This document shows positions 1 through 8,842 of a DNA stretch of 64,000 nucleotides, piece by piece; positions within the stretch are counted from its first letter, which is position 1, and each line of letters starts with the position of its first letter. The stretch spans positions 638,501 through 702,500 of the forward strand of contig NZ_JAAVLX010000007.1 in assembly GCF_013114825.1 (NCBI RefSeq), in the 5' to 3' direction. The DNA is from Bradyrhizobium australiense. GTDB taxonomy: Bacteria; Pseudomonadota; Alphaproteobacteria; Rhizobiales; Xanthobacteraceae. The notes under the pieces are model-generated. The model did no database searches and was not told where the DNA came from. It saw only the letters and a list, made by a program, of their open reading frames with translations. A program made the position numbers and the translations under genes.

Positions 1-1662
1 CTGCAACCGCGCCTCGATCTGCAGATCATCGGAATCGGGGACCACTTCCATGACGGTGTCGCCCCCGCGAATGACACCGCCGATGGTGTGCACGGTGAGC
101 TGATGAATCACGCCCGACGTCGGCGCGCGCATCTCGATGCGCTCGAGCACGTCGCGTGCCGCGATGCTTCGTTCGCTGAGTTCGGCTTCCTTGCCCTGCG
201 CCTCGCCGAGCTCCTTGACGACTTCCGTCCGTACGTCCTGGTCGAGCCTGACCATCTGAAGCTTCGCCTCGTCGACCTTGGTTTTGGTCTCTGCGATCGT
301 GGAGAGCAACTGGCCGCGTTCGCCTTCGATTCTCGCGCTCTCGCGCTGCAAGGTCGTGAGCCGCGCCAGCGGGACCAGACGCTTGTCGAAGAGGTCCTGG
401 ACGCCGGTGAGTTCGCCGGTGATCAGTTCCAGTTGCTTGGCCTTGGACGCAACCTGCGCGTCGAGACCAACGATCTCGTCGCCAAGCTGCGACACCTTGC
501 TCTGCAACAGCTCCTTCTGGCTCTCGCGCGCCGTCACTCGCGCCCTGAATAGCGAGGCCTCGGAAGCGAGCAGCGTCTTGACACTGGGATCGTCAAGCCG
601 CGCCGACATCTCGGCCGGTATCGCAGGCCGGGGCAGACCGTCGCGCTCGGCGGCCAGCCGCGCGATCTTCGCCCGCACTTCATCGAGCTGCTTGCTCACC
701 ACCTGCAGACTGGCCTGCGCCTGCGTCGAATCCAGCCGCAGCAACAGATCGCCGGCATTGACCCGCATGCCGTTGTGGACCGGGATCTGCGCGACCACGC
801 CGCCGGTCGGATGCTGGATGGTCTTGACGTTGGACTGAACCACCAGATTACCCGGCACCACGACGGCGCCCGACAGCGGCACCAGCGCCATCCAGCTACC
901 GGCCAGCCCGCCGACGACGAGCAGCGCCCGCAAGCCCGTCCGCAATTCGCGCTCGAAGGCGCGCGCCGCCCGCAGCACGATACTTTCGCCGGGCGCGCCC
1001 GCCACATCCGCCGCGGCATCGCGATTGGCAAGGAATGCGACGCCTGCGGTCAGGCCATTGCGGACGACCCGCGTCACGGAACGCTCGCGCGGCACCGGCC
1101 CCGCCGGGCTCGGCGGCGCCAGTTGGGGCGCCTCGATGCGAGGCGGTTCTCGCGTATCGTCGATCTGCAAAAGCTCCGGTCTCGACCTCGGCATGTTGAT
1201 GAGCGAGGGATCATCGGGCGCGAGGATTGGACCGCGCGCATGCCGTTCATTCAGCCATGAATTGCCTGCCGGGCCGCGGGCGCTGCCCGCCGGTGGCGGC
1301 GTGAACTGCGGCTCACGCGCGACGCGGCCACGGCGCGGCGGCGGCGGCTCGCCGTCAACATCGTCGGACTGTGATCCAAAGGGGCCGAGCCAATCCAGCA
1401 CCCTGCCCATCTTGCTCTTTTTTTTCGACCGCTTCGGCCGGGCGGGACGCGAACGCCGTGCGCCCGGAGGTGCTTCGTCATTCGCCGGTCGACGAAGCGG
1501 CGGCCGCTGGTCTTGCAGATTGTCCTGCTCGAAAGCCTGCCGCAATCGCTGCAATTCGAGGATCAGCGCTTGGCCCTGCGGCGCCACGACGCCTTCATCC
1601 GTTCCACCGACCCGGCGTCGCGCTACTCTTTCATCGGCACGCAAGTGATCGAAATTCTTCAT
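1..1662 (-). CDS. HlyD-family type I secretion membrane-fusion protein (C-terminus outside window)
   Basis: Periplasmic adaptor of a type I secretion system, linking the inner-membrane ABC exporter to an outer-membrane TolC channel. 554 codons are visible from an ATG at 1662 and the frame runs off position 1. One membrane segment lies near residues 245-265 (LLVVGGLAGSWMALVPL). It is followed by a lipoyl-like half (IQHPTGGVVAQIPVHNG), a long helical hairpin at about 310-505 and the second lipoyl half (IEMRAPTSGVIHQLTVHT) near 510. The start codon overlaps the stop of the exporter gene by four bases (ATGA), so the two are translationally coupled. Odd: the cytoplasmic region before the membrane segment is about 240 residues, rich in Pro and Arg, far longer than in HlyD or PrtE. 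No TolC gene is in view. Confidence 0.9.
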   Translation of the reverse strand, partial: MKNFDHLRADERVARRRVGGTDEGVVAPQGQALILELQRLRQAFEQDNLQDQRPPLRRPANDEAPPGARRSRPARPKRSKKKSKMGRVLDWLGPFGSQSDDVDGEPPPPRRGRVAREPQFTPPPAGSARGPAGNSWLNERHARGPILAPDDPSLINMPRSRPELLQIDDTREPPRIEAPQLAPPSPAGPVPRERSVTRVVRNGLTAGVAFLANRDAAADVAGAPGESIVLRAARAFERELRTGLRALLVVGGLAGSWMALVPLSGAVVVPGNLVVQSNVKTIQHPTGGVVAQIPVHNGMRVNAGDLLLRLDSTQAQASLQVVSKQLDEVRAKIARLAAERDGLPRPAIPAEMSARLDDPSVKTLLASEASLFRARVTARESQKELLQSKVSQLGDEIVGLDAQVASKAKQLELITGELTGVQDLFDKRLVPLARLTTLQRESARIEGERGQLLSTIAETKTKVDEAKLQMVRLDQDVRTEVVKELGEAQGKEAELSERSIAARDVLERIEMRAPTSGVIHQLTVHTIGGVIRGGDTVMEVVPDSDDLQIEARLQ

Positions 1663-3503
1663 GATGAAACACTCTCGGCAAGTGATGCGCGCTGATCTGC
1701 CTTTGCCTGCGGTGGGGGCGGCGATCCCGGCGCCGCTTTGCCACCAGCGTTGCGGACGCGCGCGAAGACTTCTTCGCGCGGGCCGAACGCGATCGCCTTG
1801 CCCTCATAGAGCACCATCGTCATATCAAGCGCGGAGAGTGCGCTCGGGCGGTGCGAGATGACGACGACGATGGATTTGTTCTGGCGCATGATGGCGATGG
1901 CGCGGGTCAGGGCATTCTCACCGTCGGCATCCAAATTGGCGTTTGGCTCGTCGAGAACGATTAGAAACGGATCGCCGAATACCGCCCGCGCCAGGCCAAC
2001 CCGCTGCTTCTGGCCTGCCGAGAGCGAGATGCCGCCCGCCCCTATTCGCGTCGCATAACCTTCCGGCAGGCGCAGGATGATGTCATGGACGCCGGCGATC
2101 TGGGCGGCCTTGAGGATGGCATCCGAGCTCGCGTTCTCGTCGAAACGGCAAATGTTCTCCGCCACAGTGCCGTCGAACAGGCCGACATCCTGCGGCAGAT
2201 AACCGATGTGCCGGCCGAGATCCTCGTTGCGCCATTGATCGAGAGCGGCGCCGTCAAGCCGCACGGCGCCCCGATGCGCCGGCCAGATTCCAACCAGCGC
2301 CTTGGAAAGCGAGGTCTTGCCCGACGCGCTTGCGCCGAGCAGCGCCAGCCCCGCGCCGGCCTTGAGCGAAAACGTCACACCAGATACGATCGGCATGTCG
2401 AAGCCGGGCGCGGCCACCGCGAGGTTCTGCACCGACAATTCGCGGCAGGGACGCGGTAGCAAGACCGGCGGCGCCGGCGGCGGCGCGGTCGCCTTGCAGA
2501 TGTCGCGCAGGCGCGTGAGCCCCTGGCGGGCAGCGGCCAGTTGCTTCCAGGTGCCGAGCGCGATTTCGACGGGTGCGAGCGCGCGCCCCATCAGGATCGA
2601 CGACGCGATCATGACGCCGCCCGACGCCTTGTCAGCCACGACGAGATAGGCGCCGATACCGAGCATTCCCGATTGCAGAATGTAGCGCAGCACCTTCGCC
2701 GCCGAGCCGAGATTGGCATACACGTCGGTGGCGCGGATGTTTTCCTGCAGGTAACGCTCATTGGCCTGCGACCAGCGTGCCGTCAACCGATCCGTCATGC
2801 CGAGCGCGCGGACGATTTCCGCGTTGCGCTGCGTCGCGTCCGCCAGCACCTGCCGTTGCGCATTCATGTCCATCGCCGTCTTGGACGCGCCGCGCGATAT
2901 CCGTTCGGTCAGCAACGTCATGGCGATGATCGCTGCAGTACCGAGCAGCGCCGTGAAGCCGATGGCGGGGTGAAACAGAAACAGCCCGATCAGAAAGACC
3001 GGAATCCAGGGCATGTCCAGGAACGCCGTCGGCCCCATGCCCGACATGAAAGTGCGCACCTGGTCGAGATCGCGCAACGGCTGCTGCATCAGCACCGGTT
3101 TCACGCCGCGCAGCGGCAAGGTGGCGAGCGCCGAATGGATCGAGCCCTGCAGGCCGGCATCGAACAGCGTTGCGATCCGGCACAGCATCCGCGCCCGCAT
3201 CGCGTCGAAATATCCCTGCACCAGATAGGCGAACAGCACCATCAGGGATAGGCCGAACAGGGTCGCGAGGTTGCGGCTCGGAATCACCCGATCGTACACC
3301 TGCAACATATAGAGTGAGCCCGACAGCATCAGGACGTTGATGACGCCGCTGAATACGGCGACGCCGATCATGCGGCGCGCGCTGGCGCGCAGCGCGTTCG
3401 TGACCGGATCGTCAGCGGCCAGCGTCGAAAGCAAGCCCGAAACTGCGCGGGGCGTCGGCGCTGCCCGCGCTCGGTCCTGTGCCTGGCCCTGAGCGATACT
3501 CAT
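1659..3503 (-). CDS. Type I secretion ABC transporter, permease fused to ATPase (PrtD type)
   Basis: Inner-membrane exporter that would bind an unfolded substrate by its C-terminus and drive it through the HlyD/TolC channel. 614 residues, normal for the PrtD family. The membrane domain covers about residues 45-320. The ATPase domain has Walker A GASASGKT (390-397), the signature SLSAGQKQ (493-500), Walker B LIVLDEP (514-520) and an H-loop (VVVISHRPSAL). There is no C39 peptidase domain, so substrates should keep uncleaved C-terminal signals. It is first in a two-gene unit with the adaptor. Candidate substrates in the window are the repeat protein starting at 3954 and the RTX glycosidase at 40221-42542. 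Confidence 0.93.
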   Translation of the reverse strand: MSIAQGQAQDRARAAPTPRAVSGLLSTLAADDPVTNALRASARRMIGVAVFSGVINVLMLSGSLYMLQVYDRVIPSRNLATLFGLSLMVLFAYLVQGYFDAMRARMLCRIATLFDAGLQGSIHSALATLPLRGVKPVLMQQPLRDLDQVRTFMSGMGPTAFLDMPWIPVFLIGLFLFHPAIGFTALLGTAAIIAMTLLTERISRGASKTAMDMNAQRQVLADATQRNAEIVRALGMTDRLTARWSQANERYLQENIRATDVYANLGSAAKVLRYILQSGMLGIGAYLVVADKASGGVMIASSILMGRALAPVEIALGTWKQLAAARQGLTRLRDICKATAPPPAPPVLLPRPCRELSVQNLAVAAPGFDMPIVSGVTFSLKAGAGLALLGASASGKTSLSKALVGIWPAHRGAVRLDGAALDQWRNEDLGRHIGYLPQDVGLFDGTVAENICRFDENASSDAILKAAQIAGVHDIILRLPEGYATRIGAGGISLSAGQKQRVGLARAVFGDPFLIVLDEPNANLDADGENALTRAIAIMRQNKSIVVVISHRPSALSALDMTMVLYEGKAIAFGPREEVFARVRNAGGKAAPGSPPPPQAKADQRASLAESVSS

Positions 3504-3953
3504 TGAACTGCCCTTCGACCCGCTTGATCGGGTTTCCCTGCAGGTCTCCTTGACGGGCGATGCGGACCATTTTTCGGCAACAATGCGACGAATGCCGATT
3601 GTTCAAGTTCGCTCGTGGGTAGAACGGTGGCAAAGAGTTTTTTCAACGGACAATCTCCGCGCGTGCCGCCGGATAAGATCCGTCTCGGCAGAGTTGCCGC
3701 CCTTCGAATTCCTGCAATGCCCGAAAAAACGCCAGCGGATTGCTCTTTCACGCGCGCCTTATTGGCCGTTTTTCAGCAACGCACGCGTCACGGATTCGTC
3801 CGTCTATCACCTTGCTTCTGCGCTCAATGGTCGCGGTATCGGCCGAATGACGCCACGAACCTCGCTGATCCTTCATCGTGCGCACATCCTGCTCCCCGGC
3901 GAATGACTGCGCCCACACGTCAATAAATTCGGCTAAATAACAGGGGACGAACA
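3504..3953. other. Divergent intergenic region between exporter and repeat protein
   Basis: 450 bases with no convincing coding frame. It should hold the promoters of both the secretion unit (minus strand) and the His-rich repeat protein (plus strand). I could not identify a trustworthy -35/-10 pair or a repeat-type operator. An AGGGGAC ribosome-binding site lies just before the ATG at 3954. Confidence 0.6.
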
Positions 3954-5564
3954 ATGGCCCATTTCGCTCACCGCGGACATCACCAGCACCACGTCAATCT
4001 CGATCCGCCAATCGATGAGGCCCCCAGCCCGCCGGTCGTGCCGGCTCCGCCGTCCACGACGCCGCCGGAGGAAATCCCTTCACCCGCCGAGACGCCATCA
4101 CCTACGACCGCTCCGACCTTCTCCGACCTCGGCGCCACCTTCAATGACGCGACCCGGGCGCTGGTTGGCGGGCTGTGGCAAAACGTTGTCGAAGAAGGCG
4201 GCCAGGGGCTTGGCAGCGTCGGTCGCTATACGAGCGATCTCACCACAGTGCAGAACGGCCTGCTGGCCGAGGTCAATGCCGGGCAGTTTACCGGCGCGAC
4301 ACTCGGACATGTTCAGGCGATCCTGTCCGACATCAACACCGCGATTTCGGCGGCCAACGCCTCGGTGAACGGCGGCGGCACGTTCGGCAGCGTGGCTGCC
4401 GCAGAACAGGCGCTCCGCGCCAGCCATCTCGACATTATCAATAACGTCAAGACCGACCCTACCCTGACCGATTTGGCGACGCAGAACGGCGCAAACGGAT
4501 TTGCGGAAGTGCCCAGGGCCCTTCCCGACGGGACCACGGCGGCCACCGCGCCACACGCCAATCTCGCGGAGATCGGCGCGATCTTCAATGATGCGGCCAA
4601 TCAGATCCTTGGCGGCGTCAATGAGGGCAACAAGGCGCAGATCACCGATGACATCAATGCCGTTATCACCGACATGCAGGCGTTGATGACCACCAACCCG
4701 AACTTGTTCGGTGGGCTCACCGGAGTCCATGCCGACGCGATCGTGCGCCAGCTCCAGCTCGAACTCACCTACATCAACGAAGCCGGCATCAGCCCCGATG
4801 CCGGACGGGCCAGCAACGACAACATCCTCGACATCATCGACATCGTCCAGGGCGACACCAACCTTGCGAACATGGCGACGCAAGGCGGCATCAGCGGCTT
4901 CTCGCCATTCCCGGATGCCGCAAATCCGACACCGAAATACATTGATAACGAGGCGCAGACGGCGTTCTGGGCCAATTTCATTGCCCAGTCCAATTCGCTC
5001 GGGCAGCAGGCGATCAACCTCGTGGGCAGCCACGACACCCAGGCCATCGGCACGCTGATCACCGATCTCAGGACATTCGAGAAGAACGTCACCGACTTCG
5101 ACGCGGCCCAGGGCGGCATCTTCGAGGCGAGATTCGACAATGAATTGCTCGGCGCGACTAGCACGCTCGGCGCGGAGGTCGACGCGATGATCAAGGGATT
5201 GCAGAGCGGCAATGCGGCGCTGGTCGCCGCCGCTGCGGACCAGATGCACGCCAACTCCGCCGATGTCGGCGGCAACAACATCCCCGTCACCGGCGGCACC
5301 TACAACCCGGATGGCTTGACGGTGGCCGAGGTGCTGGGGACGCCGGTTGCGGCGGCACCCGCAGCCGAAACGCCGGCCCCCACGGCCGCTACCGCAACCC
5401 CGGTCGTTCCGCAAGCGGACGCCGCCGCACAAGCGGCGGCAGCGCCTGTCGTCCATGATGCGCCGGCCGTGCTTGCTGCTCACGATGTCGTCACACCCAC
5501 CGCAGATCATGACCATTCGGGCATGCCGGAACTGGCACATCACTTACATCACACCTGGGGATAG
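3954..5564 (+). CDS. His-rich protein with three degenerate internal repeats, putative type I secretion substrate
   Basis: 536 residues, no family recognised. A His cluster at the N-terminus (AHRGHHQHH, residues 5-13) leads into a Pro/Thr/Glu linker (18-55). Three degenerate units follow at about 56-183, 204-317 and 335-434. Units 1 and 2 both begin with an IG/LG-A-FNDA motif and end with a DLATQNGANGF or NMATQGGISGF motif; unit 3 is more diverged. An Ala/Pro linker and a second His-rich tail (HDHSGMPELAHHLHHTWG) finish the protein. There is no Sec or Tat signal and there are no cysteines. With a dedicated exporter divergently next to it, export by a C-terminal signal is the best inference. 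It lacks RTX nonapeptides. His clusters suggest metal or heme binding, untested. AGGGGAC precedes the start. Confidence 0.75.
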   Translation: MAHFAHRGHHQHHVNLDPPIDEAPSPPVVPAPPSTTPPEEIPSPAETPSPTTAPTFSDLGATFNDATRALVGGLWQNVVEEGGQGLGSVGRYTSDLTTVQNGLLAEVNAGQFTGATLGHVQAILSDINTAISAANASVNGGGTFGSVAAAEQALRASHLDIINNVKTDPTLTDLATQNGANGFAEVPRALPDGTTAATAPHANLAEIGAIFNDAANQILGGVNEGNKAQITDDINAVITDMQALMTTNPNLFGGLTGVHADAIVRQLQLELTYINEAGISPDAGRASNDNILDIIDIVQGDTNLANMATQGGISGFSPFPDAANPTPKYIDNEAQTAFWANFIAQSNSLGQQAINLVGSHDTQAIGTLITDLRTFEKNVTDFDAAQGGIFEARFDNELLGATSTLGAEVDAMIKGLQSGNAALVAAAADQMHANSADVGGNNIPVTGGTYNPDGLTVAEVLGTPVAAAPAAETPAPTAATATPVVPQADAAAQAAAAPVVHDAPAVLAAHDVVTPTADHDHSGMPELAHHLHHTWG

Positions 5565-5579
5565 CGGCGCGCGGCGCGA

Positions 5580-5615
5580 CCTCCGGCGCTCCCGATGTTC
5601 CGGGGACGCTGGAGG
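5580..5615 (+). terminator. GC-rich hairpin after the repeat-protein gene
   Basis: CCTCCGGCG at 5580-5588 pairs with CGCTGGAGG at 5607-5615, with further inner pairing, 15 bases after the stop codon. There is no clear T-run, so it may be an RNA-stabilising hairpin or an imperfect terminator rather than a strong intrinsic one. Confidence 0.35.
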
Positions 5616-5829
5616 CTGATACATCAAAGCAAAAAGCGCGTTTGCCGGTGCGGCAGACGCGGCGGGCACAAAAGAGCTCTTCACCGGCCAGTGCCCGCAA
5701 AGAACAATCTTGGACGATGGCCTCAGCATCGGCTTTGGGGATCATCATTGGTACGGCAGCAACATCGGCGGCTAGCGGGAATCGGCGCCAACGGTTGCTG
5801 TTCGGGAAGTGAAGTAGCGGGGCGTATGC

Positions 5830-7713
5830 GTGAGGCAGCGTAAGACGGACTATGGGACCATCATTCTACACTGGACGTTCGTCGCAGCATTCGCCGTTGC
5901 GCTCGTCACGGGCTTGCGCATTGCGACGGAAACGCCCGACCGGACCTGGATTAACTGGTTCGATGCCGTATTGCCGCGCGACAGCGTATGGATCGCCCAT
6001 ATGCAGGCCGCGATCGTCCTGGTCGCCGTGGCGATCGGCTACGTCGTCTACATGCTCCGTTCCGGTCTCGGGCGCCGCGTTCAGCTCGACAAGGTTCGGC
6101 TGCGCGGATTGTTCGGCCGCGGACAGGCCAGGTTGAGCGCCGTAATCGCCCTGATGTATTGGGTTTTCTTCGTCACGATGTTCGGTTTGCTGGTCAGCGG
6201 CGGCGCCCTCTATTTCGGCTTCTACTCCGGTTACGACGTGGCGATGCTGCATTGGGTGGGGAGCTGGGTGATCCTCGCCTTTGTCGCCCTTCATGTTCTG
6301 ACCCAATACAAAAACGGCGGCGTCTCGCAATTGCTGCGCATCTTTCGTCCCGGTCCGCTGCCGGCGCCGCCGCCGCGGCTCGATGCCGTCGAGCTCCTGG
6401 GGCTATTGGCCGAGCACTCGGCGCGCTTGCCGGATCCCGAAGGCCCGACCGTGCCGCCCGCGGTCTCATCGCATCCGCTGCAGCCGCGCACAGAGGCGCG
6501 CCGCGATCGGACGCATGAGCCGGATCCTGCGCCGCGATCCCATGCCGGGCCTTCGAGATCGCGAAACCCGACTCTGCAGGCCAATCCGTTCCTCGTGGCG
6601 GCCGCCGCTGCGATCACCGGCGCTTCGCTCCTCGTGGCGACCGATCGGCTGGCGGTGGATGGTGTTCAGATTCGCCGCATCAATCCCGCCGACGCGCCGA
6701 TGCTCGACGGCGACACGTCCGATCGAGCCTGGCGCGGCATCAGGCCGTTCTCGCTATTGACGGGAGAAGGCGGAAATTTCGACGGCAAGGGCGAAGCCAG
6801 AATCGAGGTCCGCGCGGTGCATGACGGCGTCTATGCGTATTTCCTCTTCACCTGGGAGGATTCAACGCGCTCGCTGAAGCAGCTCCCACTCGTCAAGGAG
6901 ACCGATGGGTGGCACCTGCTTCATTCCGGCTTTCAGGCTGGCGATGAGCATCAGTACAATGAAGACAAGTTTTCGGTGCTGCTGACCACGTCGGATGTCA
7001 CGCTGGCCGGCGGCCGAACCTTTCATCCCGGGCCGCAGCCGGTCGCCGGCGCGCCCGCCACCATGAGCGGCCGCGGGCTGCATTACACGGCATCCGGCTA
7101 TGCCGATGTCTGGCAGTGGAAAGCCACGAGCAGCGCGACCGGATGGATGGACGACGCCCATTTCGGTCCGCCGCTGGATCCGACCCCGATGCAGGCGGCA
7201 AACATCGTGCCGTACAAAGGCGGCTTCGCGCCCGATCCGGGAACGGCAAACCACCGCGACAATTTCAACGTCGAGGCCGACACGTCAGGCGGTCCGCGCC
7301 GCAGCCGGCTGATCGCTCCGCTGCGCCTGCCCAAAGTCGTCGCCGCGACGACGGACGCGATGGGGGATATCGACCTCGATCCCAACCATGGCGAAAGCGA
7401 CGGCGCGCGCTGGTTCATGACCGAGCAGGATTCGGTGCCCTATTCGACCGATGTCGACGCCCGCATCCCGACGGGGACCGTGATCCCGGGCGTCATCGTG
7501 GGCGGCGAATTTTCAGGCGACCGCGCCGACATCAGATGTGCAGCCCGCTGGGCTTCCGGTCACTGGGCGCTCGAGGTGAAGCGCCGGCTCGACACCACGA
7601 GCCAGTTCGACGTGCCGATCAAAACCGGCATCTTCATGCGGGTCGCCGCTTTCGACCACAGCCAGATCAGACATACACGGCACGTCCGTCCTATTCGTAT
7701 CGAGGTGGAATAA
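5830..7713 (+). CDS. Cytochrome b561 fused to ethylbenzene-dehydrogenase-type heme-binding domain
   Basis: Membrane redox protein of 627 residues with a GTG start. Residues 1-165 form a four-helix cytochrome b561 with the expected heme-ligand pattern: H14, H57, H141 and H155. A basic loop (78-101) marks the cytoplasmic side. A Pro/Arg-rich linker (170-250) is followed by a fifth membrane segment (253-271). This places the C-terminal domain (about 285-620), which resembles the heme b subunit of ethylbenzene dehydrogenase (PF09459 type), in the periplasm. The next gene begins directly after this stop codon and encodes a flavin/iron-sulfur reductase, the obvious cytoplasmic electron donor. The family roles are known separately. 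This fusion, and its place beside a type I secretion locus, is the unusual part. The physiological acceptor is unknown. Confidence 0.83.
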   Translation: MRQRKTDYGTIILHWTFVAAFAVALVTGLRIATETPDRTWINWFDAVLPRDSVWIAHMQAAIVLVAVAIGYVVYMLRSGLGRRVQLDKVRLRGLFGRGQARLSAVIALMYWVFFVTMFGLLVSGGALYFGFYSGYDVAMLHWVGSWVILAFVALHVLTQYKNGGVSQLLRIFRPGPLPAPPPRLDAVELLGLLAEHSARLPDPEGPTVPPAVSSHPLQPRTEARRDRTHEPDPAPRSHAGPSRSRNPTLQANPFLVAAAAAITGASLLVATDRLAVDGVQIRRINPADAPMLDGDTSDRAWRGIRPFSLLTGEGGNFDGKGEARIEVRAVHDGVYAYFLFTWEDSTRSLKQLPLVKETDGWHLLHSGFQAGDEHQYNEDKFSVLLTTSDVTLAGGRTFHPGPQPVAGAPATMSGRGLHYTASGYADVWQWKATSSATGWMDDAHFGPPLDPTPMQAANIVPYKGGFAPDPGTANHRDNFNVEADTSGGPRRSRLIAPLRLPKVVAATTDAMGDIDLDPNHGESDGARWFMTEQDSVPYSTDVDARIPTGTVIPGVIVGGEFSGDRADIRCAARWASGHWALEVKRRLDTTSQFDVPIKTGIFMRVAAFDHSQIRHTRHVRPIRIEVE

Positions 7714-8802
7714 ATGTCAAGTATTTGCAAAGTCACTGTTAACAACGAGCCGTATCTCGCCAATCGCGGCGAGCTTCTGCTCGACTGGGCGTTGATGAAC
7801 GGGGTCGATCTTCCGCACGATTGCCGCTCCGGGATTTGCGGCGCCTGCCGCGTGCGGCTCGTCAACGGCCAGGTATTCGGCGGCCATAGCCACGGCGACG
7901 ACATGATCCATGCCTGCCAGGCCCGAATCGTCTCCGATCTCGAAATTGCGATCGAGGCGGCGCCCGAGCCGGTGGCGCTGTCGGCGGAAGTTGCGCAGAC
8001 CGTTCAGCTCGCACCGGATGTGGTCGGCGTCGACATCGAGCTGCCGAAGCCGCTCGATTACCTTCCCGGCCAGTACTGCAAGCTGCAGTTTCAGGGATTC
8101 CCGGCACGACCCTACAGCCCGACCTATCCGCTGGAAGGCCGTCCCCACGATCACATCCTGCACTTTCATATCCGAAAGGTCGCGGACGGGCTGGTATCCT
8201 CGGCACTCGGCCGCGACATTCGCGCCGGGCACCGCGTCAAGCTGTTGGGACCGTACGGCCGCGCCTTTTTCAGGCAAGGACATGCCGGGCGCGTCGTTCT
8301 CGTCGCGAGCGGCACCGGTTTTGCCCCGATGTGGTCGGTTGCGGTCGCCGCGATCATGGAGCAGCCGCAGCGCGAAATGGTCTTCGTGGTGGCGGCACGG
8401 AGCATCCGCTCGCTCTACATGCACGCGGCGCTGTGCCGACTGGCACTGTTTCCCAACGTCACGCTGATTCCGATGGTGTCGGAGCCACAAAATATCTCGC
8501 ACGCCGTTCGCAGCGGCCGACCGACCGATCATCTGCCAAAGCTCACGCCGGACGACGTGGTCTATACCGCGGGCGCGCCGGCGATGACCGATGCCGTGGC
8601 GCGGATTGCGAAGGCTGCGGGCGCCCGATGCTACACCGACCCGTTCGTGCAGGAGGCGCGCACGGTGGAACAGGCAGGCCTGATGTCGCGCCTCACCGGC
8701 TGGCTCAGTGAGCCCAAAAGCGGATCCATCGTGCCGCAGCCGGCGCCCAAGGCGGCGTCGATGCCGCGAGGCGTAGCCGCGGTTGGCGCCGGCAACCGCT
8801 AG
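7714..8802 (+). CDS. 2Fe-2S ferredoxin / FAD-NAD(P)H oxidoreductase
   Basis: Cytoplasmic electron-transfer enzyme of 362 residues. The N-terminal plant-type ferredoxin domain has cysteines C37, C42, C45 and C68 (CRSGICGAC, then HACQA). It is followed by a ferredoxin-reductase FAD domain (RPYSPTYP near residue 130) and an NAD(P)-binding domain (LVASGTGFAPMWS). Family members supply electrons from NAD(P)H to oxygenases or membrane cytochromes. The ATG follows the preceding TAA with no gap, and its ribosome-binding site (GAGGTGGAA) lies inside the cytochrome gene, so the two are co-translated. The natural partner is that cytochrome b561; no oxygenase is nearby. Confidence 0.88.
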   Translation: MSSICKVTVNNEPYLANRGELLLDWALMNGVDLPHDCRSGICGACRVRLVNGQVFGGHSHGDDMIHACQARIVSDLEIAIEAAPEPVALSAEVAQTVQLAPDVVGVDIELPKPLDYLPGQYCKLQFQGFPARPYSPTYPLEGRPHDHILHFHIRKVADGLVSSALGRDIRAGHRVKLLGPYGRAFFRQGHAGRVVLVASGTGFAPMWSVAVAAIMEQPQREMVFVVAARSIRSLYMHAALCRLALFPNVTLIPMVSEPQNISHAVRSGRPTDHLPKLTPDDVVYTAGAPAMTDAVARIAKAAGARCYTDPFVQEARTVEQAGLMSRLTGWLSEPKSGSIVPQPAPKAASMPRGVAAVGAGNR

Positions 8803-8842
8803 CCGGCCGAAACCAGGCACGGTCATGGATTGACCGGCCGTT

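Noticed and set aside
4098..5543. 481-codon minus-strand frame opposite the repeat protein
   Set aside because: Exact antisense of a gene with internal repeats and a good ribosome-binding site; GC-rich codon bias creates such frames.
8803..8842. Small CGGTCA/TGACCG inverted repeat between convergent genes
   Set aside because: Six-base stem without a T-run; too weak to call a terminator.
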